A DNA stretch of 5,060 nt from Chloroflexota bacterium (GTDB lineage: Bacteria; Chloroflexota; Limnocylindria; Limnocylindrales; CSP1-4): NCBI GenBank assembly GCA_013695505.1, contig JACDAH010000531.1, forward strand, positions 1-5,060, in the 5' to 3' direction. The notes under the pieces are model-generated. The model ran no database searches, was not told where the DNA came from, and saw only the letters and a program-made list of their open reading frames with translations. A program made the translations under genes and the position numbers. Below, piece after piece: positions 1-5,060 of this stretch. The stretch's first letter is position 1. Every line of letters starts with the position of its first letter.

Positions 1-336
1 GAACAGGGTCGTGTCGTAGGCATTGATGCCCGACATGAGGGAGACGGCGACCGCCGCCAGCCCGGCCAGGAATGCCACGGTCCGGCGGCGCGGCACCGGG
101 TTGGCGGGGTGGGCACGGTCGATCCGCGCGACGAGCCGCAGCCAGCCGATCGCCGCCGCGAGCAGCACCAGGACGACGGCCGGCTCGAACGTCCAGCCGA
201 GCGCGAGATTGGCGACCGTGGGCCCCTCCGACGGGACTGCGCCATGGGCGAGGGCCAGGCTCGCGGAGACCGAGGTCCAGCAGATGCCCGTGAGCAGGCC
301 GATGGCGAGAAGCCGGAGCGTGCGCATCGGGAACAT
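1..336 (-). CDS. ctaG: CtaG-family (caa3-type) cytochrome c oxidase assembly protein, partial (N-terminus only)
   Basis: Reading the - strand from ATG at 336-334 gives 112 open residues that run off the left edge. The N-terminus looks like a signal peptide: MFPMRTLR, a hydrophobic stretch (about 9-29), then an AxA-like site, LALA|HG, at 28-31. Next come a WTFEP motif (48-52) leading into a membrane helix (about 52-69), a basic loop (HPANPVPRRR) and a second helix (about 87-102) ending in SLMSGINAYDTTLF. The W-x-F-x-P motif and a helix followed by S-P-like/D-T-x-LF match the start of the caa3_CtaG family, polytopic proteins thought to help deliver copper to or assemble aa3/caa3 oxidases. Divergent placement beside coxB supports this role. 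The start is uncertain: no clear ribosome site precedes 336, and an in-frame ATG at 327-325 is an alternative. The downstream metal-binding His/Met helices lie outside the window. Family assignment is by remembered motif, not by a search. Confidence 0.72.
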   Translation of the reverse strand, partial: MFPMRTLRLLAIGLLTGICWTSVSASLALAHGAVPSEGPTVANLALGWTFEPAVVLVLLAAAIGWLRLVARIDRAHPANPVPRRRTVAFLAGLAAVAVSLMSGINAYDTTLF

Positions 337-378
337 CGTCGCACGACGAGCGCCACGCGCCCGACGAGGCTGCTCCGT

Positions 379-384
379 TATGAT
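379..384 (+). promoter_or_regulatory. Candidate -10 element for the cox operon (TATGAT)
   Basis: TATGAT matches the sigma-70-type -10 consensus TATAAT at five of six positions and stands out as the only AT-rich island in a GC-rich intergenic region. Transcription would begin near 391, leaving a leader of about 108 bases before the coxB start. No TTGACA-like -35 box is found 16-18 bases upstream, and there is no extended TGn, so activator-dependent or weak use is possible. The opposite strand of the same patch reads CATAAC (383-378), a poorer candidate for ctaG. This is inference from sequence alone. Confidence 0.3.
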
Positions 385-394
385 GGGCCGCGTT

Positions 395-408
395 CCGACA
401 CGCGTCGG
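395..408. repeat. Short inverted repeat CCGAC-ACGC-GTCGG
   Basis: There are perfect 5-base arms, CCGAC (395-399) and GTCGG (404-408), around a 4-base centre. The repeat lies just after the projected transcription start of the candidate TATGAT promoter, so it could be an operator half-site pair or a small hairpin at the 5' end of the leader. Such short GC palindromes arise easily by chance at this base composition. Confidence 0.25.
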
Positions 409-487
409 GCGCGGCCTTCCGGCCAGCTCCGTTCTCCACCCTGGCGACGCCGCCCGCCCCCCGGGTCCGACGCCGCCGACCGAGTCC

Positions 488-492
488 GAGGA
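488..492 (+). promoter_or_regulatory. coxB: Ribosome binding site that fixes the coxB start
   Basis: GAGGA lies 6 bases before ATG 499. It marks this ATG as the start in preference to the open frame that continues upstream to 109. The protein then begins with a short polar stretch and a membrane helix, as expected for subunit II. Confidence 0.6.
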
Positions 493-498
493 CAGTCG

Positions 499-1638
499 AT
501 GTCGTCCACCCCCGGCAGCAGGCCCTCAACGACCGCCATCGTCGGATGGCTGGTGGCGGCCGCCGTGCTCCTGGGCGTCGCGGTCCTCGTGGCCCTCAAC
601 GCCAGCTCGGTCTGGAACAGCTTCTTCCCGCCCCAGGCGAAGAGCGTCGAGGGCCAGGAGATCCGGAACCTCTACGACATCGTCTTCGCGATCGCGGTCG
701 TGATCTTCGTCCTCGTCGAGGGCCTGATCATCTGGACCGTCGTGCGCTATCGACGGAAGCCCGGTGACGACGAGCTGCCGCCCCAGACCCACGGCAACAA
801 CATCGCCGAGATCACGTGGGTCCTGCTCCCGACCCTCATCGTCCTCTACCTTTTCGTCATCTCGTGGCAGACGCTCAACAGCGTCGAGGCGGTCGACGCG
901 AACCCGAACCTGAAGGTCAGGGCGGTCGCCGGCCAGTTCCAGTGGTCGTTCGAGTACCTCCCGGCCGACGCCAAGGCCGACACCACGGCAGCGTTCACGA
1001 TCACCAATCCGGGAGGGCCGGAGGGCGGCCTGTTCCTGCCGGCCGGCGAGACGACCCACATCTATCTCCACAGCCCCGACGTGATCCACGCCTTCTACGT
1101 ACCCCAGTTCCTGTTCAAGCGCGACGTCGTCCCGACCGGCGACTTCCGGGAGCGGGAGAACCAGTTCGACGTCGAGATCCCGGCCACCGACGCCGGCCAG
1201 ACCTACCGCGGCCAGTGCGCCGAGCTGTGCGGCGTCGGCCATCGGATCATGACCTTCGAGGTCCACATCCTCGCCCCGGCCGACTTCACGGCCTGGTACG
1301 ACCAGCAGGTCGCGGCGAAGAACGCGACGCCAGCACCGGCTCCGAGCGGAACGGCCGCCGGCCCGTCGGTCCCGTTGACCGCCGAGGGCGTCAAGTTCGA
1401 CCAGTCGACGCTGACCGGACCGGCCACGGGCTTCACGATCCACTTCGACAACAAGGACAACGGCATCCCGCACGATGTCGACATCCTCGACGGGACCGGC
1501 AAGAAGGTCGTCGACGACAAGGACTTCCCGGGGCCTGGGGCCAAGGACTACGTGATCCCACCGCTCCCCGCCGGGACGTACAAATACGAGTGCTCGATCC
1601 ACCCCGGCCAGATGTTCGGCACCCTCACGGTCCAGTAA
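499..1638 (+). CDS. coxB: Cytochrome c oxidase subunit II with CuA site and a fused C-terminal type-1 copper (cupredoxin) domain
   Basis: This 379-residue membrane protein accepts electrons at a two-copper CuA centre outside the membrane and passes them to heme a in subunit I. Three hydrophobic segments are seen: about 12-33 (signal peptide or extra anchor; no lipobox Cys), 60-82 and 103-123, the latter two being the usual hairpin. The CuA domain spans about 137-265, with H197 (VIHAFYVPQF) and CAELCGVGHRIM giving C240, E242, C244, H248 and M251, a complete ligand set. E242 also matches the Mg/Mn site ligand. An Ala/Pro linker (about 272-292) leads to a second cupredoxin domain (about 293-379) with H325 (GIPHDVDI), C365, H368 and M372 (YECSIHPGQM), a full blue-copper set. 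The fusion makes the protein longer than a typical subunit II of about 230-300 residues. The usual aromatic electron-entry motif (QWYW-like) reads GQFQWSFEY at 145-153, so the Trp at the entry position appears to be Phe147. It is the first gene of the operon, 10 bases before coxA. Confidence 0.95.
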   Translation: MSSTPGSRPSTTAIVGWLVAAAVLLGVAVLVALNASSVWNSFFPPQAKSVEGQEIRNLYDIVFAIAVVIFVLVEGLIIWTVVRYRRKPGDDELPPQTHGNNIAEITWVLLPTLIVLYLFVISWQTLNSVEAVDANPNLKVRAVAGQFQWSFEYLPADAKADTTAAFTITNPGGPEGGLFLPAGETTHIYLHSPDVIHAFYVPQFLFKRDVVPTGDFRERENQFDVEIPATDAGQTYRGQCAELCGVGHRIMTFEVHILAPADFTAWYDQQVAAKNATPAPAPSGTAAGPSVPLTAEGVKFDQSTLTGPATGFTIHFDNKDNGIPHDVDILDGTGKKVVDDKDFPGPGAKDYVIPPLPAGTYKYECSIHPGQMFGTLTVQ

Positions 1639-1648
1639 GGGAGCACCG

Positions 1649-3283
1649 ATGGCGACCACCACCCTGACACCCGCCGCCTCCGCCTACCGCAGCGGGCTGT
1701 ACGAGTGGCTGACGACGACCGATCACAAGAAGATCGGCATCCTCTACATCGTCAACTCGTTCCTGTTCTTCTTCCTGGCGGGGCTGATGGCCCTCGGGAT
1801 CCGGACCGAGCTCGCCCAACCCGGCCTGCAGCTGTTCCAGGGCAACGAATTGCTTTACAACCAGCTGTTCACGATGCACGGCAGCGTGATGATCTTCCTG
1901 TTCATCATCCCGATGCTGGCCGGGTTCGGGAACTACGTCGTCCCGCTCCAGATCGGCGCGCCGGACATGGCGTTCCCTCGAATCAACGCCCTGTCGTTCT
2001 GGATGCTGCCCCTCGGCGGGATCCTGCTCCTGCTCGGCTTCGTGACCGGCGGCGCCGCCCAGGCGGGCTGGACGAGCTACAGCCCGCTCGCCCAGGATCG
2101 GCCGCTGTCCTCGACCGGACCCGGCCAGGATCTCTGGATCATGGGTCTCGTCCTGATCGGGACGGCCTCGATCCTCGGCTCGGTGAACTTCCTGGCGACG
2201 ATCTTCAAGATGCGGGCGCCCGGGATGACGATGTTCCGGATGCCGATCCTGACCTGGACGGTGCTTGTCACCAGCGTCCTCGTCCTCATGGCGACCCCGG
2301 TCTTCACCAGCGCCCTGATCATGCTGTTCATCGACCGCAACTACGGCGGCCACTTCTTCGACCCGTCGACCGGCGGAAACGCGATCCTCTGGCAGAACGT
2401 GTTCTGGTTCTATTCCCACCCGGCGGTGTACGTGATGGTCCTGCCGGCGATGGGCATGATCAGCGAGATCCTGCCGGTCTTCTCCCGCAAGCCGCTGTTC
2501 GGCTACAAGGCGTTCGTCTTCGCGACCGCCGGAATCGGCGCCCTCGGCTTCTCGGTCTGGGCCCACCACATGTTCACGACGGGCTCGGTCTACCTGCCGT
2601 TCTTCAGCCTGATGACGTTCTTCATCGCGGTCCCGACCGGGGTGAAGATGTTCAACTGGATCTTCACCCTGTTCCGCGGGCAGCTGACGTTCTCGACGCC
2701 GCTCCTGTTCGCGCTCGGCTTCCTGTCGATGTTCCTGATCGGCGGCATCAACGGCGCGTTCTCGGCCGCCGTCCCGGTCGACTTCGCGCTCCACGACACC
2801 TACTGGGTGGTCTCCCACCTCCACTACGTCCTGTTCGGCGGGTCGGTGTTCGGAGTGATGGCCGGGCTCTACTACTGGTTCCCGAAGATGACCGGCCGGA
2901 TGCTCGGCGAGGGCCTCGGCAAGGTCCAGTTCGTCCTGATGTTCATCGGCTTCAACCTGACGTTCTTCCCGATGCACCAGCTGGGCCTGTCGGGAATGCC
3001 CCGGCGGATCGCCGACTATGCCTCGGACGCGGGCTGGAACGACCTGAACCTGGCCGCCACGATCGGCGGCTTCACGATCGCAGCCAGCACGATCCCCCTG
3101 CTCTGGAACGTCTTCATCTCGCTCCGGGCCGGCAAGATCGCCGGTGACGATCCGTGGGAGGCCAACACCCTCGAGTGGGCCACGACCTCGCCGCCGCCAC
3201 CCTACAACTTCGATCGCCTCCCGGAGATCCGCTCCGAGCGCCCGCTGTTCGACCTCCGCCACGGCCGATCGGCGAACCATTGA
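1649..3283 (+). CDS. coxA: Cytochrome c oxidase subunit I, A2-type heme-copper oxygen reductase
   Basis: This 544-residue catalytic subunit reduces O2 to water at the heme a3-CuB site and pumps protons. About twelve membrane helices are seen. Ligands present: H77 and H392 for low-spin heme a, H390 for heme a3, and H257, H306 and H307 for CuB. Y261 is the cross-linked tyrosine. Helix VI reads FYSHPAVY (254-261): Ala259 replaces the Glu of the A1 motif HPEVY, and Tyr255-Ser256 supply the A2-type alternative. Proton paths: D106 (GAPDMAFPR) with N95 and N113 for the D-channel, and K333 (PTGVKMF) for the K-channel. H382 and D383 (LHDTYW) match the Mg site, and R452-R453 (GMPRR) the heme propionate arginines. 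The C-terminal LEWATTSPPPPYNF (508-521) is typical of bacterial CtaD. The start is fixed by AAGGGAG (1637-1643) 5 bases before the ATG. Length is normal and no key residue is lost. Confidence 0.97.
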   Translation: MATTTLTPAASAYRSGLYEWLTTTDHKKIGILYIVNSFLFFFLAGLMALGIRTELAQPGLQLFQGNELLYNQLFTMHGSVMIFLFIIPMLAGFGNYVVPLQIGAPDMAFPRINALSFWMLPLGGILLLLGFVTGGAAQAGWTSYSPLAQDRPLSSTGPGQDLWIMGLVLIGTASILGSVNFLATIFKMRAPGMTMFRMPILTWTVLVTSVLVLMATPVFTSALIMLFIDRNYGGHFFDPSTGGNAILWQNVFWFYSHPAVYVMVLPAMGMISEILPVFSRKPLFGYKAFVFATAGIGALGFSVWAHHMFTTGSVYLPFFSLMTFFIAVPTGVKMFNWIFTLFRGQLTFSTPLLFALGFLSMFLIGGINGAFSAAVPVDFALHDTYWVVSHLHYVLFGGSVFGVMAGLYYWFPKMTGRMLGEGLGKVQFVLMFIGFNLTFFPMHQLGLSGMPRRIADYASDAGWNDLNLAATIGGFTIAASTIPLLWNVFISLRAGKIAGDDPWEANTLEWATTSPPPPYNFDRLPEIRSERPLFDLRHGRSANH

Positions 3284-3975
3284 TGACCAGCACCAGCACG
3301 GTCATGACGACGGGCGACCCGGGCCACTCGGTCGCGGAGCACAACCCGACCGCGGGGCTGGCCCACGACAGCCGGGGCGGGATCAGCAACCCGATCCTCG
3401 GGATGATCCTGTTCATCTGCTCCGAGATCATGTTCTTCTCGGGCCTGTTCGCAGCCTACTTCAGCGTCCGCGCCTCGGCCGTCCAGTGGCCGCCGATCGT
3501 GAAGGGCGGCACCGACCAGGCGTCGATCGACGCCGCGGCGGCCCTGACCGAGCACTTCAACCTCCACGCCGAGCCGTGGTTCGGGGCGATCCTGACCGTG
3601 ATCCTCGTGATCAGCTCGGTAACCTGCCAGCTCGGGATCTGGGCGATCCGGCGCGATGACCGGACCGGGTTCATCCGGGCGTTCGGGGTGACCCTCGTCC
3701 TCGGCATCGTGTTCCTGATCGGCCAGGCCTACGACTACTCGACGCTCGGCTTCGGGATTTCCGACACGCCGTTCGGGACGACCTTCTACACGCTGACCGG
3801 CTTCCACGGGGCGCACGTCTTCGGCGGCGCGATCATGCTGTCGGTCGTGCTGTACCGCGGCCTCGCCGGCCAGTTCAGCTCGAAGCATCACGATGCCGTC
3901 GAGGCCACGTCGCTGTACTGGCACTTCGTCGACGTCGTCTGGATCGCCCTCTTCTCGACGCTGTACATCCTGTAG
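3283..3975 (+). CDS. coxC: Cytochrome c oxidase subunit III
   Basis: This 230-residue core subunit has no metal centre and stabilises subunit I and its proton uptake. Five membrane helices are seen (about 38-62, 99-121, 129-149, 169-191, 212-229), as in bacterial forms that lack the first two helices of the seven-helix mitochondrial protein. Conserved features are E48 in helix 1 (ICSEIMFFSG), GQAYDY (147-152), FYTLTGFHGAHV (168-179) and the C-terminal YWHFVDVVWIALF (212-224). The start was chosen at ATG 3283, whose first base is the last base of the coxA stop (TGATG), implying translational coupling; the preceding sequence has no good ribosome site. The frame stays open upstream to 3154 inside coxA, but that part is Arg/Pro-rich and not subunit III-like. 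ATG 3304 is a possible later start. The first 30 or so residues are polar and variable. Confidence 0.95.
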   Translation: MTSTSTVMTTGDPGHSVAEHNPTAGLAHDSRGGISNPILGMILFICSEIMFFSGLFAAYFSVRASAVQWPPIVKGGTDQASIDAAAALTEHFNLHAEPWFGAILTVILVISSVTCQLGIWAIRRDDRTGFIRAFGVTLVLGIVFLIGQAYDYSTLGFGISDTPFGTTFYTLTGFHGAHVFGGAIMLSVVLYRGLAGQFSSKHHDAVEATSLYWHFVDVVWIALFSTLYIL

Positions 3976-3988
3976 GCAGGGAGGCTCG

Positions 3989-4183
3989 ATGCATCCGCTC
4001 CGGCACCCCCGCAACGCCGCGATCGTCGGGATCATCTTCGTCATCAACGCGGTCATCTTCTGGGTGTGGTCCAGCCTCGCTCAGGGGCACGTCGACTACG
4101 CCGGGATCACGATGCTCGCCGTGCTCGGGATCGCGATGTCGCTGATGGCCTGGGTCCTCGTCGCCGGCAGCCCGAACGACTGA
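3989..4183 (+). CDS. Small two-helix membrane protein, probable cytochrome c oxidase subunit IV
   Basis: This 64-residue protein has two hydrophobic helices (about 9-30 and 37-60) joined by a short polar turn, AQGHVDYAG. A basic N-terminus (MHPLRHPRN) suggests that both ends lie in the cytoplasm. A strong ribosome site AGGGAGG (3978-3984) sits 4 bases before the ATG, and the gene starts 13 bases after the coxC stop. Its size, topology and position directly after subunit III are those of small accessory subunits (subunit IV) of bacterial aa3-type oxidases, which help stabilise the complex. I see no residue motif that proves the family, so the call rests mainly on context. An open frame extends upstream to 3893, but it overlaps the well-conserved end of coxC and is not the real start. 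Confidence 0.65.
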   Translation: MHPLRHPRNAAIVGIIFVINAVIFWVWSSLAQGHVDYAGITMLAVLGIAMSLMAWVLVAGSPND

Positions 4184-4196
4184 GGGCACGGACCCG

Positions 4197-4214
4197 ATGA
4201 CGACCGGCACCTAG
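4197..4214 (+). other. Five-codon ORF (MTTGT-stop) abutting the next gene
   Basis: ATG ACG ACC GGC ACC TAG ends directly against ATG 4215, in the same frame as the following gene. ACGGA (4188-4192) lies 4 bases before the ATG, and GAGGG (4182-4186) 10 bases before. By contrast, ATG 4215 has no recognisable ribosome site of its own. The mini-ORF could deliver ribosomes that restart at 4215. Alternatively, the original start was 4197 and the codon at 4212-4214 became TAG by mutation or sequencing error. Confidence 0.4.
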
Positions 4215-5060
4215 ATGCAGCTCCTCCAGGATCTCTGGAACGGGATCCTCGACCTCACGAAGCTCCTGGTGATCCCGGACTGGGGCGCCCTGATCGCGCT
4301 CCTGCCCGTTTTCATGGCGATCGTCGTCGTCGTCTTCTTCATCGGCCGGGTGATCCAGTACCAGCGGCTCGGACCGCGCCGGCGGCGGCCCGGCCGGATC
4401 AAGCCCGTCACACCCGCGGGCGTCCATATGCCCGGTCCGACGTACGCCCCGGTCTTCGCGGCCATCGGGGTGTTCCTGCTTCTGATGGGGCTCGTCTTCA
4501 ATGGCGCCCTCCTGGTCCTGGGGCTGATCGCCCTCGTCCTGACCCTCCTCTACTGGGGCCGCGAGGGCCTGGTCGACTACGACCACGTCGCGGGACACCA
4601 CCCCCAGCTGCCGCCGACCGTCCACGAAGGGCCGCCCGCCGGGGTCCATATGCCGGGTCCTTCGTTCCGGCCGATCCTCGCGTCGCTCGGGCTGACAATC
4701 CTGTTCCTCGGCCTGGTGTTCCCGGGCCCCGTGCTGGCCGTGGGCCTTGCGTTCCTGATCGTCGCCCTGCTCGGCTGGCTGAACGACGCCCGCAAGGAGT
4801 ACCGCCAGGTCGTCCGGGCCGACGTGAGCGGGCACCTCGAGAACGAGCCGGCCCCGGGCTGGCCGAAGACACTCCTTACGGTGTTTTCCCTGCTGGTCGT
4901 CGCTGCGGTCGCCGTGAATGCCGGATGGATCCCGCCGCGGGCGGCGTCGGGCGGCGGTACGGCCGGGGGCGGCGGCTCGGCGGCCCCGTCGGGTGGGCCT
5001 GTTGGATCGGGCGGCCCCGCCGGATCGGGAGGACCCAGCGGCCCGGGAGGCGTCGCGATC
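4215..5060 (+). CDS. Multi-helix membrane protein with duplicated subunit IV-like module and Gly-rich tail, partial (C-terminus missing)
   Basis: 282 codons are open to the window edge. About six hydrophobic helices are seen: 24-45, 78-95, 98-114, 153-169, 172-188 and 217-238. After helix 1 comes a basic RRRRPGR stretch (55-61). Two copies of a module follow: PAGVHMPGP (67-75 and 141-149), then a helix hairpin with matching GLVF endings (92-95 and 166-169). Basic loops after helices 1 and 5 (RRRRPGR, DARKEYR) suggest cytoplasmic sides, which puts the residues after helix 6 outside the membrane. That tail (about 244-279) is rich in Gly, Pro and Ser, like a flexible linker. The HMPGPS/TY-x-P plus hairpin pattern resembles modules I associate with subunit IV-like proteins and subunit I C-terminal extensions of cox operons. 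The gene starts 31 bases after the 64-residue gene and probably belongs to the operon. I infer that an exported redox domain (cupredoxin or cytochrome c) may follow, but none is visible. Function is not established. Confidence 0.7.
   Translation, partial: MQLLQDLWNGILDLTKLLVIPDWGALIALLPVFMAIVVVVFFIGRVIQYQRLGPRRRRPGRIKPVTPAGVHMPGPTYAPVFAAIGVFLLLMGLVFNGALLVLGLIALVLTLLYWGREGLVDYDHVAGHHPQLPPTVHEGPPAGVHMPGPSFRPILASLGLTILFLGLVFPGPVLAVGLAFLIVALLGWLNDARKEYRQVVRADVSGHLENEPAPGWPKTLLTVFSLLVVAAVAVNAGWIPPRAASGGGTAGGGGSAAPSGGPVGSGGPAGSGGPSGPGGVAI
4422..4438 (+). repeat. Direct repeat copy 1, coding for VHMPGP
   Basis: The 17 bases GTCCATATGCCCGGTCC match 16 of 17 bases of the copy at 4644-4660, exactly 222 bases (74 codons) downstream in the same frame. 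It marks the start of the first duplicated module of the 4215 gene. Confidence 0.75.
4644..4660 (+). repeat. Direct repeat copy 2, coding for VHMPGP
   Basis: This is the second copy (GTCCATATGCCGGGTCC), differing from the first by one synonymous base. Outside it the two modules have diverged at DNA level but keep the protein pattern, so this is either an old duplication or strong selection on this motif. Confidence 0.75.
5004..5039 (+). repeat. Tandem 18-bp repeat in the Gly/Pro/Ser linker
   Basis: Two 18-base units encode GSGGPA (5004-5021) and GSGGPS (5022-5039), followed by the related GPGG. The repeat lies in the tail after the last helix of the 4215 gene. Such low-complexity coding repeats expand and contract easily and usually form flexible tethers. 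Confidence 0.6.

Larger units (their letters stand above)
337..498. other. Divergent intergenic region between ctaG and coxB
   Basis: These 162 bases separate two genes that point away from each other, so promoters for both should lie here. No convincing coding sequence is seen on either strand. The + frame of coxB stays open far upstream of 499, but that is a high-GC artefact: it would overlap ctaG, and the upstream translation is Arg/Pro-rich and unlike any oxidase. The only AT-rich patch is around 376-384 (CGTTATGAT). The right half is C/G-rich and featureless apart from the inverted repeat and the coxB ribosome site described separately. Confidence 0.6.

Noticed and set aside
109..498. 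Upstream extension of the coxB frame by 130 codons
   Set aside because: It would overlap ctaG, is Arg/Pro-rich without family resemblance, and a good ribosome site precedes ATG 499.
526..1662. A 378-codon open frame on the - strand opposite coxB
   Set aside because: It has the same antisense shadow character: charged low-complexity protein, no ribosome site, and full overlap with an unmistakable subunit II gene.
1625..3280. A 551-codon open frame on the - strand opposite coxA
   Set aside because: It mirrors coxA almost exactly, and its product is a low-complexity mix of Arg, Glu, Asp, His and Gln with no domain. This is expected from antisense reading of GC-biased codons of a hydrophobic protein.
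2127..4240. The string CCAGGATCTCTGGA near both 2127 and 4228
   Set aside because: It lies in unrelated coding contexts with no flanking similarity. Common codons at this composition make a chance match likely.
4426..4653. CATATG inside both HMPGP motifs read as a regulatory palindrome
   Set aside because: It is simply the His-Met codon pair of the duplicated protein motif and lies inside a coding region.
4107..4835. A 242-codon open frame on the - strand opposite the 4215 gene
   Set aside because: It is a charged, repetitive Asp/Glu/Gln/Arg-rich product complementary to membrane-helix codons. The + strand frame has helices, an internal duplication and operon placement.
4904..5060. G/C-rich end of the window as a terminator or mobile-element boundary
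   Set aside because: No stem followed by a T-run is present, and the frame stays open with a coherent Gly/Pro/Ser-rich linker.

Overview
The window is GC-rich (strong G/C at third codon positions) and holds most of a heme-copper terminal oxidase operon on the + strand, plus the start of a divergently transcribed oxidase assembly gene on the - strand. The host is probably an aerobic, high-GC, free-living bacterium. Fusion of a blue-copper domain to subunit II and the duplicated small-subunit-like membrane modules make me lean towards Chloroflexota, with Actinomycetota as the alternative. This is an inference from architecture, because no phylogenetic marker is present.

Layout: (1) 1-336, - strand: N-terminal 112 residues of a CtaG-type (caa3 family) copper/assembly protein, cut by the window edge. 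(2) 337-498: divergent intergenic region with a possible -10 box (TATGAT) and a 14-bp inverted repeat. (3) 499-1638: coxB, subunit II, with a complete CuA site and an extra C-terminal cupredoxin domain carrying a full type-1 copper ligand set. (4) 1649-3283: coxA, subunit I, with all heme and CuB ligands, carrying the YSHPAVY helix-VI motif of A2-type oxidases instead of the HPEVY of mitochondrial-like A1 enzymes. (5) 3283-3975: coxC, subunit III, with its start overlapping the coxA stop by one base. (6) 3989-4183: a 64-residue two-helix protein, probably a small subunit IV. (7) 4197-4214: a five-codon ORF whose stop abuts the next start. (8) 4215 to the end: a membrane protein with two copies of a PAGVHMPGP + helix-hairpin module, a sixth helix and a Gly/Pro/Ser-rich tail predicted to lie outside the membrane, running off the window.

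The + strand genes are packed 1-31 bases apart and probably form one transcript. Together they would build a proton-pumping cytochrome oxidase. No cytochrome c gene or heme-c motif (CXXCH) is visible in the predicted proteins. The tethered cupredoxin on subunit II therefore suggests that electrons reach CuA through a protein-bound copper centre rather than (or in addition to) a heme c domain. The last, truncated gene is the least ordinary element, and its continuation beyond 5060 would be the most informative sequence to see.
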